This document shows, in pieces, positions 1 through 12,676 of a stretch of DNA of 64,000 nt. Position numbers and translations under genes: made by a program. The first letter of the stretch is position 1. Each line of letters begins with the position of its first letter. Under the pieces are notes generated by a model. It made no database searches, was not told the DNA's origin, and worked only from the letters and a program-made list of their open reading frames with translations. The stretch spans positions 309,501 through 373,500 of the forward strand of contig JAJTWR010000239.1 in assembly GCA_021613335.1 (NCBI GenBank), read 5' to 3'. This stretch comes from Whitmania pigra (lineage: Eukaryota > Annelida > Clitellata > Hirudinida > Haemopidae).

Positions 1-9
1 ACCGTCCGC

Positions 10-864
10 ATGGGCCAGTACACAAACAACCAGCTCTCCAACGAAGCTATTGAAGCCAAGAAACGTTGCCGACGCTTGGAACGTCTATATCTTCGCAAAC
101 GTACATCAGCTACAAAACAGGAGTACAAATCCGCAAAGGATGCCGCCAGGCTGGCCATCCTCAACTCCAGGGCATCTTCTATCAAGGAGGAACTCAGCTC
201 CAACGCCAATCCACGTTCCATGTGGCGTTCGCTCCATAGCCTATTGCACAGCAACCCTCGTCAACACTACTCCGACGCTGAGTGCCAGTCTCTCGTCACC
301 TCATTCAATGCATTTTTCATCTCAAAAATAGCCAACATTCATCAGTCAATCGCCAATACACTTTCTTCATCATCTATCTCATCCCTTCCAGCCAGGCAGT
401 TCACCGGCACGCCTCTTTCAACTCTCCCTCCTGTCTCGCCTATAGAAGTCTTGAAAGCCATTCGAGCTCTGCCCAACAAAACCTCCCCGCTAGATCCTTT
501 CCCAACCTCTCTCCTAAAAAAGTACTCTCCCATTCTAGCTCCAACCCTCTCCAAACTCGCTAACATTTCCTTCAGCTCCGGCGTCTTCCCTTCCATCTTT
601 AAGCGTGCGCAGGTACTCCCCTTGTTAAAAAAGCCAGGCCTCGACCCTAGCTCCCCGTCTAATTACAGACCAATCTCCAACCTCTCTACTATATCAAAAC
701 TACTAGAAAGGCTCACCCTTTCTAGAATCAGTCCCCATATTACTAAGTCCTCTATTCCAATCCGCCTACAGACCTGGTTTCTCCACAGAGACCGCTCTTT
801 CCCATATTTTCAACAATATATCTAACATTTGTGGAAATCGTAACTGCGCCGTTATGGTCGGTTA
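10..864 (+). pseudogene. LINE reverse transcriptase, N-terminal part
   Basis: The frame opens with a basic linker region. It then carries the RT fingers motifs LPNKTSPLDPFPTSLLKK, KKPGLDPSSPSNYRPISN and SKLLERL. Near position 755 the frame shifts: the continuation (SAYRPGFSTETALSHIF) is in another frame and runs to about 864, where the sequence switches to an inverted segment. Nuclear element protein; no host function expected. Confidence 0.85.
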
Positions 865-1012
865 TGAAGTGTAGGTTGTGAAAAGTAGCGGTCCCAGGAC
901 GGAGCCCTGGGGGACTCCAGCAAGGAGATCAACAGAAGAGGAAGTATGGCAGCCCAGCTTGACGTATTGGGATCTATTGGAGAGGTAAGATTGAAGCCAA
1001 GAAAGTGCGAGA
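865..1012 (-). mobile_element. Inverted internal segment of the LINE
   Basis: Read on the minus strand this piece encodes LALSWLQSYLSNRSQYV followed by GVPQGSVLGPLLF, exactly the RT block that should lie between the two plus-strand pieces. Bases 865-898 are a perfect 34-base reverse complement of 1013-1046, so the inversion boundary also carries a short duplication. The pattern resembles the inversions that arise by twin priming during LINE insertion, but it could be a later rearrangement. Confidence 0.85.
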
Positions 1013-1690
1013 CCTGGGACCGCTACTTTTCACAACCTACACTTCACCCCTGTCTGACATCGTCAAAAATTTTGACGTGTCCTTCCACCAATACGCGGAC
1101 GACACGAGTCTCTACTCTGTCCTCTCCAGCGACAACGTCTCTGCTCAATTAGACAATCTGCGAAGGTGCACAGACGCCATTAACGACTGGCACCTCGTAA
1201 ACTTCCTTCAACTCAACCCTCAAAAGTCCGAAATAATGTTCATCGGCACTCCTCTCCAACTGAGAAACCTATCCCCTCCATCTTCAATAACTATCGCTGG
1301 CACCCTTCTCCCTTCTTCTTCTACCCTAAAACTTCTCGGCGTTACTTTTGATTCCCATCTCAGCTTTAAACAGCATGCCTCCTCCATAGCAAAATCTTGC
1401 AATCATCTCATCTGGGCTATACGACACATCCGCCCACTCCTCTCGGTTGACATGACTGCTGCTCTCGCCCGCTGCCTGGTCCTCTCCCGCCTTGACTACT
1501 GCAACTCCCTCCTGTATGGCGCTCCAGCCTCTCTTACCCTCTCCTTTCAACGCATTCAAAACAAGTTAGCCAAACTTGTTCTTCTTAATCCCTATCTCAC
1601 CAGCTCCGAGGCCCTGACACAACTGCATTGGCTACCCATCCATCTTCGCATCATCTACAAAATATCTCTGCTCACTTATCGCACATTAAC
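1013..1690 (+). pseudogene. LINE reverse transcriptase, catalytic palm and thumb part
   Basis: Encodes the RT catalytic box FHQYADDTSLY, then NDWHLVNFLQLNPQKSE and KLLGVTFDSHLSF, and the thumb motifs CLVLSRLDYCNSLLYG and LTQLHWLPI. These are hallmark motifs of CR1/L2-type LINEs. The frame is open until it meets the Tc1 insertion at 1691. If the Tc1 element and one TA are ignored, the frame runs straight on into 3287-3564. Confidence 0.9.
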
Positions 1691-1692
1691 TA

Positions 1693-3284
1693 CAGTCAGG
1701 ACAGAAACCATAAGGACACCCCATTATTTCGTAATAACTCAATAAAGAAAAATTTTATTGTAGGGAAATTTTAATATGTTATGTATTTATATATTTGTGA
1801 TTATCTCTTAAATTTTCATCAAAATATGTTCGTGCATTAATTTTAAAATTCCAAAAACGTGATTTCGGGGCGTCCAATAACCATAAAAGACACTTGCAAA
1901 AATCATCGAAAAATGACTAAAAACTTTGTGAAAAAACAGGAAAAAAGTTTATTAATATGAAATAATGTTTCCTTTATTTTCAATAACTTTAAAACATCTC
2001 TTGTTCATTGATTTTATAAGAGTTTTTAAGAAATTTCTGTCCAGTTCTTTCCAGGCACTCCTAATGGTGTTTTCCAGGTCAGATTTGGAATGAAACTGCC
2101 TTCCATTGTTGTAAACAAGTCTTGACAACATTCCCCAAACATTTTCTATAGGATTTAAGTCCGGGGAAACAAGCTGGCCAACTCATAACTTTCAAATTTC
2201 TCCTCTGGAAAAATGTCTTTGTCAACTTGGAAGTGTGGATCGGGGCATTATCTTGCTGGAAAATAAAATTTCCTCCATAATAATCCTTCCCAAAGGCAAC
2301 AGATAGTCTTCTAAAACTTTGATGTAATCCACAGAAGACTGTCCCCCATCCAGAAAGGCTAATTCAGTCAATCCTTCACTGGAAATTCCTCCCCAAATCA
2401 TCACCGATCCTGCTCCATGATTTCGGCTAAAAAATGTTTCCTTTTCTAATCTGAGGTCATGCCAATAGAACTGATGACCATCAGGTCCATCTAGGTTAAA
2501 TTTCTTCTCATCTGAAAAAATAATATTGCCCCAACCATCTCTGTTAGAAAGCATGGTTTTGGCCCATTCCACTCTTGCCAACTTGTGATGGTTTTTAAGA
2601 GCTGGAATCTTTAATCTTTTTTCATATAATAAAATACCACTAGATCTCAAATAATTTAACACTGTACTTTTACAAATTCTTAAATCAAGTTCATTTCTAA
2701 TTTGATTTGCTGAAAATTTACCTGAAGAAGCCTTTCTTACCAGGAGTCTCTGCTGACGAATCGGCAGTTTTTTAGGTCTTCCATGATCATTTTTTGCCCC
2801 ATATTCCTCAGGAGCTTTTACGTAGTTTCAGATGACTGTCTTGGATCGCTTGAGCTCTTTGGCAATTTCCCTGATCGAATAATTTGCTTGTCTGAAAGCC
2901 TCAATCTGCCCCTTCTCCTTGTCAGACAACGTTTTTCCTCTAGCCATTTATAAAATAGTAATTTTATAAACTTCACATCAATTTTTAACTTTCTTTGGGT
3001 TTATATATTGATAATATTTGCATAATGTGCATTTTGGTTGCATAACTATGACAAATTTCAAGTTTTATTGGGAATAAATAAGGATGTCCTTTATCGTTTT
3101 TAAACGGCCATAAAATGCTATTTTGCATATTTTACAAGATCAGCTTGTTAAATTTTTTTGAAATTATGCAGGATGTTTTGTCTACCATAAAGAGATATTA
3201 TATAAAAAATTGAGTAATATTGAACTTATATTTAACGAGTTATCACAAAAATATGGGGTGTCCTTAAGGTTTCTGTCCGCACTG
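1693..3284 (-). mobile_element. Tc1-type DNA transposon, inactive
   Basis: About 1.59 kb, flanked by TA duplications at 1691-1692 and 3285-3286. The terminal inverted repeats begin CAGTCAGGACAGAAACC on the left and CAGTGCGGACAGAAACC on the right (read inward), and stay similar for roughly 55 bases. Inside is a transposase on the minus strand. The TA target, the CAGT ends and the transposase type all fit the Tc1/mariner superfamily. Inserted in the C-terminal coding part of the LINE. Confidence 0.93.
1952..2947 (-). pseudogene. Tc1 transposase (DD34E type), degenerate
   Basis: The minus-strand ATG at 2947 starts MARGKTLSDKEKGQIEAF, a helix-turn-helix DNA-binding start typical of Tc1. A premature TGA lies at 2828-2830, probably a decayed CGA. 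The catalytic part shows NIIFSDEKKF (first Asp), HGAGSVMIWGGIS, FQQDNAPIH (second Asp) and SPDLNPIENVWG (Glu). A lost base near 2292 and a gained base near 2180 shift the frame around the second Asp. The tail ends at TAA 1952-1954. Full family length (about 330 codons) but one stop and two frameshifts make it inactive. Confidence 0.9.
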
Positions 3285-3286
3285 TA

Positions 3287-3564
3287 CATCCAACCCCCCT
3301 TATCTCCATCATCTCATTCGCCACCGTCACATCCCCAATCACCTCCGCTCATCTTCTATAATTCATCTCCATCAACCTGTCCACATATCATCCATCGTCA
3401 ACCGAGGCTTCTCTCATGCCTCGCCCGCCGTCTGGAATAGCCTGCCCCCCATCATCCGGTCTCAGCCCACGCTCGAGCTCTTCAAGCGCCAGCTGAAGAC
3501 CCATCTCTTAAAAAGTTCCTTGAAGAATCAAGGCGCCTCTGACGCTACGCACAAGGCGCCATAG
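3287..3564 (+). pseudogene. LINE C-terminal coding end
   Basis: Continues the LINE frame after the Tc1 insertion. The motifs GFSHASPAVWNSLPP and LELFKRQLKTHLL are the usual C-terminal end of CR1/L2-type polyproteins. Ends at TAG 3562-3564, then AAATAAAC and the (ATT)n tail. Its last 30 or so bases are the part shared with the SINEs at 17.5, 33.0 and 55.1 kb. Confidence 0.88.
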
Positions 3565-3589
3565 AAATAAACTATTATTATTATTATTA

Positions 3590-4850
3590 GAATGAAATTC
3601 TGTTTTATGGCTTTTATAAAATAGACTTAAATTACACTTTAAATTTCTGAAAATTGCTTCTTAAGTAATAATGGACGATGATAAAATGAATTTAAAAAGT
3701 CTGAGGTTGATGTTATTATTCCGAAAAAATTAAATTCGAGAATGAAAAAATAAATTTATTAAGAGTCTGAAATGCCTCCAAATCCTACAACTAATCCCTT
3801 TTAGAACCAGCAGTTCCCCAAAGACATCGTCTGAAACCGGTTTGAAATGATGTGAAATGTCAAAAAGTATCATTCCTTCGACACTTTCTTCCTTCATCAT
3901 CATCATCATCGTCATCGTCATCATCATCATCATTTTATGCATGTCGTCATATCATATTTTGTGGAAATCACAGGGATCTTCAAGACAGGTGCTGCTGAGA
4001 TTTGATGGTAATTGCACTTAAGTGTTGAGAGAAATGTTTGAAATAATTTTAATAAAAAAATATATAATATATTCATAATAATTGGTAATATTAATATGTT
4101 AAAATGTTATTAAAATTTAATATTATATTAATATTGTTGGTAATATAGCTGAAAAACTCAATTATGTAAGATCTTGCACAATTGAAGATTTTCAAACTCA
4201 TATGGAATTGATAAAACAGTTGTTGTAAATTTAAAAAATATTTTTTAATATAAATTAAAAAAATTGTACGAATTCAGCCTGTCTCACGACTGTTCGCGAC
4301 AAAGTGATGATGTTTTGAAATATAAATATTTATTAGAATATTATAAATCATATTATAAATATTAAAATATGTATAAGTTTGAATTAACTTTTAGAGGTTC
4401 TAAATGTTTCAAAGTGGCTCCATAGAAATGTTGGACAAACAGAAACAAAAACATGACTGACAGACAAAGAGCGGCAAGATAGCAGACATTTTACAGAAAT
4501 TCGATTTGATGGCAAAAGTAAAATATTTAAATATAATAATATAATATAATAAATATTGCAAACTAACCTGAGGTATTTTGCGCTATATTTTAAAATCTAA
4601 ATAAATTCAGTGAGATATTATGGGCTACTTAAATTCAATGAAATATTAAGAGATGCATGCATTTAAAGTGGTACATAAATTCAATGCCGCCCTAAAACTT
4701 AGCGCCTCCCAAGAACTGAAATTCTTTGAAGTCGACATTACTTATTGTTATATCAGAGCTATTAAGTTTTTATTGCAAAATTAATTGAATCTGAATTTAA
4801 TTATTTAATTATGTAATTTTTCATCTTTTTCCATAAAGTCGTGATAACAT
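3590..4850. other. Gene-free AT-rich stretch
   Basis: No coding signal seen. Contains a short (CAT)n run at about 3892-3934, which gives a spurious poly-Met frame on the minus strand. Confidence 0.6.
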
Positions 4851-5073
4851 TGTAGGCTCACAAACAGTCTTTACAAGAAATCTCGATAATCACCTGACTT
4901 GACAATCAGCGAGAGTCTAGTCAGCTTAGAAGCTCAAGTATCCATTTGCGTCATTAAGCACCTCAAATCCTTTATATACTTACTCTCGATTCAGATTCAG
5001 TTCCGTTAACTGAATATTTGCTCTAATAAAGATATTAGTTAACTTACTAATTTGAGGACCCCGGGTTATTTAA
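4851..5073 (+). mobile_element. Solo LTR, Gypsy-like family
   Basis: This segment matches the LTR at 41948-42150 (which lies on the other strand) over much of its length. Shared blocks include TCTCGATAATCACCTGAC, CAGTTCCGTTAACTGAATA, TTAGTTAACTTACT and CCCGGGTTATTT. It has a TATA-like stretch (TTTATATACTT near 4972) and AATAAAG near 5023. It ends GGGTTATTTAA where the other LTR ends GGGTTATTTCA. No internal region follows, so it is a solo LTR left by recombination. The left boundary (TGTAGG at 4851) is estimated; no clear target duplication was found. Confidence 0.8.
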
Positions 5074-6227
5074 ATATCACGTCTTGCTTTAATATTATTT
5101 TGCACAATTGTATTTTAAATTTGTGTTAAAACTTAAAATAACTTCTAAATGTTCATGTTGTTTTCCATTTTCAGTTTGTAATTATTGAAAGCTTGGAAGT
5201 ATAAAACTAAGATAAAATCGTCATCAACATCAAATATTAATCATCATCGTCATCGTTATCGTTATCGTCATCGTCATCGTCATCATCATCATCATCATCA
5301 TCGTCATCATCATCATCATCATCATCATCAAAGTACAGAGCAAATATTCACATTTTTGTATGCATTAGGACTGAGAGAAGGCTCACGGTTGAGTTTATGA
5401 ATAAACATGGCACCGTTTCATTCTACATGTCAGCAGGAAAATGTAAGAATTTTTACGCATCTCATCCAAGGCTCACGGTGATTGGACGTCCTGACAAATG
5501 ACCCTAAGAATGTCGCCAATCAAATCAAACCAGGTCAAATGGGTGCGGGTTCATCGCATGACTAGGAATGTGGAAATCGTCGGTGACGTCATTAACGTTT
5601 AATCCCTCTCCATGTTAATGCATCCCTCAAAGAGTTTGTAAAGTATTCCTGTTATGATTTTAATTGCATAACAAATTAATTAACAGTTATAATGATGTTA
5701 CAATTTTGCATTTGATGTTATAATTTTAATCACATAATTAATTTTAGTTTTAATGATGAATAAGTTCATTTTTTAAAATTTTAATGCTATTTATTTCTTC
5801 AATGTCTTAAAAAATAAAATAATGTTTTGTGTTTAAATTATAGATGTAATTAAATACATTAATACGAGTTAAAGGAATTATTATTAGTTAAGCTATAGCA
5901 CTTTTAGATTGTTTAGATTTATGTTTACTTTGTAGATTAAAATTAAAATTTAGAATTAAAATTAAAGGAACAATAACACAATAAGCTTTGATAATTAAGA
6001 ATAAGATGAAATTAATTATTTTTTTAAATTGTCGATTACTAATGTTTGATGGACTGCTTCATAAAAAATTAAAAAAAAATAGTTTTTAGAGGAATATTTG
6101 ATTCCCTTTGGAAGCAACCTTAATCACTTCTCAGGAATTCATCGCCAGAGTTTCCTGGTTGACTTCCTTTTGATCAAATTTCTTTCATAATCATTCACCA
6201 GTTTAGGCTATGAAATTGTCATTTTCA
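5074..6227. other. Gene-free stretch with an ATC-type microsatellite
   Basis: An imperfect (TCATCG/CAT)n array occupies about 5221-5332 and creates a false His/Arg-rich frame. 5461-5590 is less AT-rich and has a GATTGG box, but no gene is seen. Confidence 0.6.
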
Positions 6228-6300
6228 ATAATAGTAATAATAATAAAGTTTTTTGTTGATCGTAATAATAATAATAATAATAACATAATAATAGCATAAT
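6228..6300. repeat. (AAT)n microsatellite, interrupted
   Basis: Two short AAT runs separated by about 20 bases, just upstream of the R2-like remnant. Confidence 0.85.
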
Positions 6301-6309
6301 ACCTCGAGC

Positions 6310-7640
6310 TGTTGACTGGTGCGGAATATTCGCGTGCTCTTAAGAATTTATTAAATTCGGAGATTTCGGAGTTTATTTGTCGCGAAGTTTTGTCAATTAG
6401 TGTCCCCTTCATTCCGTTTGGGATTGTGAGATCATTAAAAGGGGAAAAACGGAAGTTGAGTTGCGAACATTTTGACTCAAACGTCTGGTCTCGTCTAGAC
6501 GTCACAATTTCATTCGAAAGTGTCTGCTCGTTGATGCTTTTGGTTGTTTCATAGCATCCTTGGAGGGAGAATGTCAGGAATTGGCCTTTGTCCTCGAGAC
6601 AAAAAATTTCGCCCAGGAGATGGCACTGCACAAATTCTCTTTCTGATTAAATCAATGATCCGAAAAAAGAGAGAACATCCCCAAAAATTGAACCCGACTT
6701 TTGTTGTTGTCACAAAAGCTTTCGACTCCGTGTCTCACAACGTTCTACTCAGAGCTGCGATCAGACTTGGCACATCAACGCTCTTCATAGAGTATTTAGC
6801 AGAGCTTTACAAAGAAAGTAAGGTTTATCTGAAAACCAAGGAGGGTCCCAATGGAAAGATTCGATGTTTCCGCACCTATTCAGTGCGGTCACATACATGA
6901 TAACCAGCGAATTGGACCAATCAACTGGATTCACGGATGGCAGAGGTTTGACGACTAATTGCAATTACAACGCATTCTCCGACGATTTGGTCCTAATGTC
7001 AATGACGGACATCGGAAAATAAAAAGACTGATGGAGCAATTAGAGAGTGCAATGAGCAGCGCAGGACTAAGAATCAATCCAAACAAATTTTAGCTACACT
7101 CAGAACTGAATCCCACTTGCAAGGAAAAACGCTTGATAATCAAACTCGCAACTTACGTCAAATTACAATCCGAAGATATCAGAGCAATCGATGATACGTA
7201 TACCTGGATATAGAGATAAGAGTTCTGAGGCAGCCAGCATCGATCAGAGATGAGAATGAAAAATTTCTCCATTCAATTTCAAGAGCACCGATAAAGCCTT
7301 ACCAATGTCTTTGTGTTTTGAAAGTTCACTTGTTACCAGGTCTAGTTCATAAAGTTCATTTGACGAGATATTCATCGGTTCTTTGAATTCCGCAAAAACC
7401 GCGCCGCGGTTAAACGAGCAATAAGTCATTGGCTACATCATCGAAAAGATGTTCCGTAAGCGTTTTGCTCGTTAAATCTGGAGGTTTAGGAATTCTTCAA
7501 CTTAGGCAATGGGTTTCCCGTGTTCGAATGAATAGATTGAAATTTTCTCCGAGTCAATCTGTTGAAAGGATGGATTCATAACTAATGGTCTCAGGAAAAA
7601 ACAGAAACACGGCATATACTTTTAAATTCACATGTCCAGC
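6310..7640 (+). pseudogene. R2-like non-LTR retrotransposon remnant
   Basis: From about 6544 the plus strand reads FHSILGGRM, then GDGTAQILFLIKSMIRK, TKAFDSVSHNVLLRAAIRLG and LYKESKVYLK. These match the RT domain of R2-clade elements, in which KAFDSVSH is characteristic. Further on are AFSDDLVLM (catalytic box, with Ser for Ala or Val), LRINPNKF, APIKPYQCL and SGGLGILQLRQWVSRVRMNR, the region leading to the R2 endonuclease. Several frameshifts and stops break it. The part 6310-6543 may be the preceding RT segment but is too decayed to be sure. The endonuclease end is absent. The flanks are AT-rich DNA, not 28S rDNA. Confidence 0.75.
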
Positions 7641-8434
7641 GAAATCCAGCGACCCTAAATCTTTTGGAGTGGTTTCTCGAGCGATTTGTGTTTTTAATGT
7701 TTTATAATGATTCATAATGTTAATGGCCGAGAAAATAAAATAATAATAACAATACTAATAATAACATGGAATAATTAAATTAAATGCAATATTATACAAA
7801 TAGAATCAAAGGGTGAGAATAGATATATTGAAAGTGAATGATTATAAATGCAAGTGGCAAGAATAAGTAAGGATATTTTACAAAATATCAAGAAAACACG
7901 TACATTCTATCACAATCAGGACATTACAACTTATCACAACCATGATTGTATAATAGACTCATCGCAACCAGGACAGTACAATTTATCACAACAGTACAAC
8001 CATGAACCTGTTGAACAAAGGTTTCAATTCATTTTCCTTTCATTTCTTCGGGAACTAATTTTTAAGGCTTAATGCATTCCATTGAGGGTGAGAAAATAAG
8101 ATCTATTGTTTTCCAGGCAATGTTTTGTATTCAGCAGGAAATTTTTAACATTCAACTTCAAATTGCTAAACTGAATTTTAGGAAATTTCTTTGTGATTTG
8201 TTGCTTAATTAATTAATTTTGTTATATTTAATTAATAATTTCTTTTATTTATTTAGCATGGTTCTTTTTAATTTATTCTAACTGTTGATAATAAATTAAT
8301 TACGTCGTATTGTTGTTAATTAATTATATTATATTATTGTTAAATAACTAACTAACTTATTTATTTCTACAGAATGTTTAATTGATGAATCTAATAAATT
8401 GTTTATTATTACAATGAGATGATTGGTGAAGAAC
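7641..8434. other. Gene-free AT-rich stretch
   Basis: A weak frame at 7848-8072 is built from degenerate short repeats (CAACC, TATCACAA) and has no recognised domain. Nothing else seen. Confidence 0.5.
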
Positions 8435-9010
8435 CAGAGATGGGCTTTAACTACTTAAAATGTAGTTAACTATTTTTATAAATAAGTAGTTAGTAACTAT
8501 TTTTTAATTACTTAAGTAGTTAGTAACTACTCCTTCACTATTTGCATAGTAGTTAACTACTTTTTAACTATTTTTAACTACTTTTCAGTTAGCATTTGAT
8601 AAAATTAATTTTCTGGACAACTGAATATGACATAATTTATTATTAATAAACTTACAGATTGTTACCAAATATGGTTCGTCAGAGTTTTAGGCTCTCGATA
8701 ACGTCTCACAATTTATATAAAACGTTTTCAAAATACGGATATTAAGTAATAATTCAGAAGTGAGAAATGGCGGTAGTAAGCAACATTTGAAATCAAAGAA
8801 ACTAAGCTTATAAAGTGATGTACCAAATTGTAATATTAGAAAAAAATTATTTTTGTTCATTTTATTTTAAAATTTTAACATTTTATTAAAAGTAGTTAAA
8901 AAGTAGTTAACTATTTGTAATTAATAACTACTTTAAAAGTAGTTAGCTACTAATTTGTAACTACTTTTTTAATTATAATATTTTTTATAGCTAGTAACTA
9001 CCCATCTCAG
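8435..9010. mobile_element. hAT-like non-autonomous element (TAGTTAACTAC family)
   Basis: Starts CAGAGATGGG (8435) and ends CCCATCTCAG (9001-9010), giving 8 matching inner bases as inverted ends. Both sub-terminal regions are full of AAGTAGTTA and TAGTTAACTAC words in both directions. The 87-bp element at 35054 has the same ends and the same words. No transposase inside. A target duplication is not evident here. Confidence 0.7.
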
Positions 9011-9645
9011 GTGAGTAGTAATAATAACGAGTAATAGTAATGATTAAAAAGACGAGATTGGTTGAAATACTGGTACCTATTGTTGTCTGGTTTGTATGGC
9101 AAATTTTTTTCTAGGCAAACGATACTTTCGAGAATAAATCCTTGCCGATGTGAGGTTATCGGGTGCATATCTTTTCAGAAATCAGCATAAAATGAGCACG
9201 TTTATGTTCACGTTGCGTGCAAAATTCTAATCTAATTTAATGCTTAATCATATCCAGAGTATTGTAATAACAAACATCCATTTGATAATAGAGATAATAG
9301 CACTACAATGAGAGATGACGATGACGACGATGATGACGATGATGACGATGATGACAATGATGACGATGATGACGACTGACAAAGATGACTAAATACTGCG
9401 ATGTTTCATAACTTTGTTTTCGATGCGAGTTGACATGACAAGTCAGAAACTGTATCCGGTCGAAATAAAATCTTTTTTCTTCTGACAGGAAAACAACTTT
9501 CATTAAAAATTAAACTTCTATTTAAATACAAGCTCTCAATTAAACTTCTATTTATTGATACAAAAGTAGCTCTTCTGTCACATTTCTTTCTTTCCATATT
9601 TACTCTTATATAACTTACTGCAATATAATATGGGAAGCTACTTAT
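9011..9645. other. Gene-free stretch with a GATGAC microsatellite
   Basis: An imperfect (GATGAC/GAT)n array lies at about 9308-9378. No gene seen. Confidence 0.6.
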
Positions 9646-10240
9646 AACACACATTTACACCAATTGAATGTATTGCAAAAACGTATTATAAAAATAATTT
9701 TCTTATTATCACCCTCATCATCAACTGCCTTTGCTTTCTCTAATAATAGTCTGTTAAATATATCAGAAATTCGTAATTCACAAATTGCTCTTTTCATGTT
9801 TTCGTATGATTTCAATTCTCTTCCCAAAATATTCTCTGGTTTTTTTCATATCAACCAGTAACTGCAACAATCCTTCTACGTAATGCACATGAATATAGTC
9901 CATCTTTTACCAAGTCCACTCTTAAATTATTCCCAATTTAATGTTATGGCCCAAGACTTTACTCCTACTTCATCTATCAAGGATCTAACTCAGTTAAACA
10001 CATGCCCTTTAAAATTACTTTATTTATTATTCAAAATGTCATGCAAGCAATATTTATTGAGTGGAAGTGTATAGGTTATGATTTTGTATATAGCTACTTT
10101 TAGGGTCAGTTCGACCGCGGAAGCATGTGCTTGCTTAAGGATGGCCCTTTGGGTTTATTTGAATTTTTCTTTGCTTTCGCTTTTTGTTTTTCTGTATATA
10201 TATAACGGTTTGTTTGTTTGATTTAATAAAATCATAAACC
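9646..10240 (+). pseudogene. LINE 3' end remnant
   Basis: Reads LNVLQKRIIKIIF, then LLNISEIRNSQIALFMF and, with frame breaks, a thumb-like C-terminus. The pattern (LQKRAIRII, then ALFMY, then a WNSLP-like block and a basic tail) is that of the end of jockey/CR1-type RTs. Stops interrupt it. The following 10090-10240 bases would be its 3' UTR. Family assignment is inferred from pattern only. Confidence 0.6.
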
Positions 10241-11770
<1,530 letters not shown>

Positions 11771-12016
11771 TTATACTGTAAAGCTCTCTCTGTAACTTCA
11801 TCATAACACCATCACCACACTGACATCGACAAAGACAAGCAAGAAATTAGATGCAATAATTGGATGATGATGGATGAAGACACGTCACAAGTGCTGACAT
11901 TGATTGGCTCAACAACTGTGTTGTTTCGTAGGAGGAAATTGAACAAAAACATGAAGCGTGATTGATGCGAACTTTAAATTGATGGAATGTCTCCACCTCG
12001 TTGAAAGGGGCGTCCT

Positions 12017-12676
12017 CATAGGCGCCAACTTAAGGGGGGCAAAGCATTTTTTGCCCCCCCCAATAATTTTTCAGAGGGTCAACGTATCATTTTGCCCCCC
12101 CAATAATTTTCAACTTCTGCCACAGCTGAACGATTTTTCTCGGGACTTCGGAGGTTAAAAACTTACCTTAGATCAACAATGGGTCAAAAGCGGCTTAATT
12201 CCGTATCGATTCTTCAGTTTCACAAGGATTTGGCAAATGAAATGAACTTAGATGATGTTATTAACAAATTTATTTCAAGAAATGAGAAGAGAAAATTAAC
12301 TTTTTATATGTAAAAATTGTTTATGTACGATCTTTTGTTATTGAGAGAGCATTTGTTATTTATGCTCTAACAGACAAACCGTTAGAGTCATTGTTATAAT
12401 TTTATTTCTTCTCTTTTAATTTGTAAATAAAGAGCAATCACAGAGTTACAAATTTTTGCTTTACTTGTAGTAATTATTTTAAAATTTCAATATCCTCATG
12501 CGCACGCCGTTTTGCAAAATTGGGTTTTTTTACTAGTATCTATGAAAACTGTCGTTCTTCGCAGTCTACGTCAATTCACTTTAAACCAATGAAAAACGAT
12601 TTAAGAACTAAAGTTTCAGCGACAAGTTTATGAAATAAATTTGCCCCCCAATAATTTTATCAAGTTGGCGCCTCTG
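12017..12676 (+). mobile_element. hAT transposon, internally deleted, with perfect 8-bp target duplication
   Basis: The left end reads CATAGGCGCCAACTTAAG and the right end, inward, CAGAGGCGCCAACTTGAT. Both are followed by a GGGGGGCAAA block. The 8 bases GGCGTCCT stand on both sides (12009-12016 and 12677-12684), a perfect target duplication of the length hAT elements make. Inside remains only the C-terminal end of a hAT transposase. About 660 bp long, so it is a deletion derivative that would need a transposase from elsewhere. Confidence 0.93.
12119..12313 (+). pseudogene. hAT transposase C-terminal dimerisation domain, remnant
   Basis: Encodes ATAERFFSGLRRLKTYLRST, then MGQKRLNSVSILQFHKD and ending KRKLTFYM with TAA at 12311-12313. 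The AERxFSxLRxxKxxLRSTMxxxRL pattern is the hATC dimerisation signature, closest in style to the ZMYM1-like hAT group. No start codon or catalytic part is present. Confidence 0.88.

Larger units (their letters stand above)
1..3589 (+). mobile_element. CR1/L2-like non-LTR retrotransposon (LINE), 5' end outside window, interrupted
   Basis: A LINE lies on the plus strand from the window edge to an (ATT)n tail at 3573-3589. It carries reverse-transcriptase pieces (10-864 and 1013-1690), an inverted internal piece (865-1012) and the C-terminal coding end (3287-3564). A Tc1 element (1693-3284) sits inside it. Motifs seen are NYRPISNLS, GVPQGSVLGPLLF (on the inverted piece) and the catalytic YADD. 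The order of motifs and the short microsatellite tail fit the CR1/L2/Rex group; the exact clade is inferred. The stop codon at 3562-3564 lies only a few bases before the tail, so the 3' UTR is almost absent. Dead because of the inversion, a frameshift near 755 and the Tc1 insertion. Confidence 0.9.

Noticed and set aside
8427..9018. 8-bp target duplication for the element at 8435-9010
   Set aside because: The flanks TGAAGAAC and GTGAGTAG do not match well enough, so the hAT assignment there rests on the ends and on the 35.05 kb relative.
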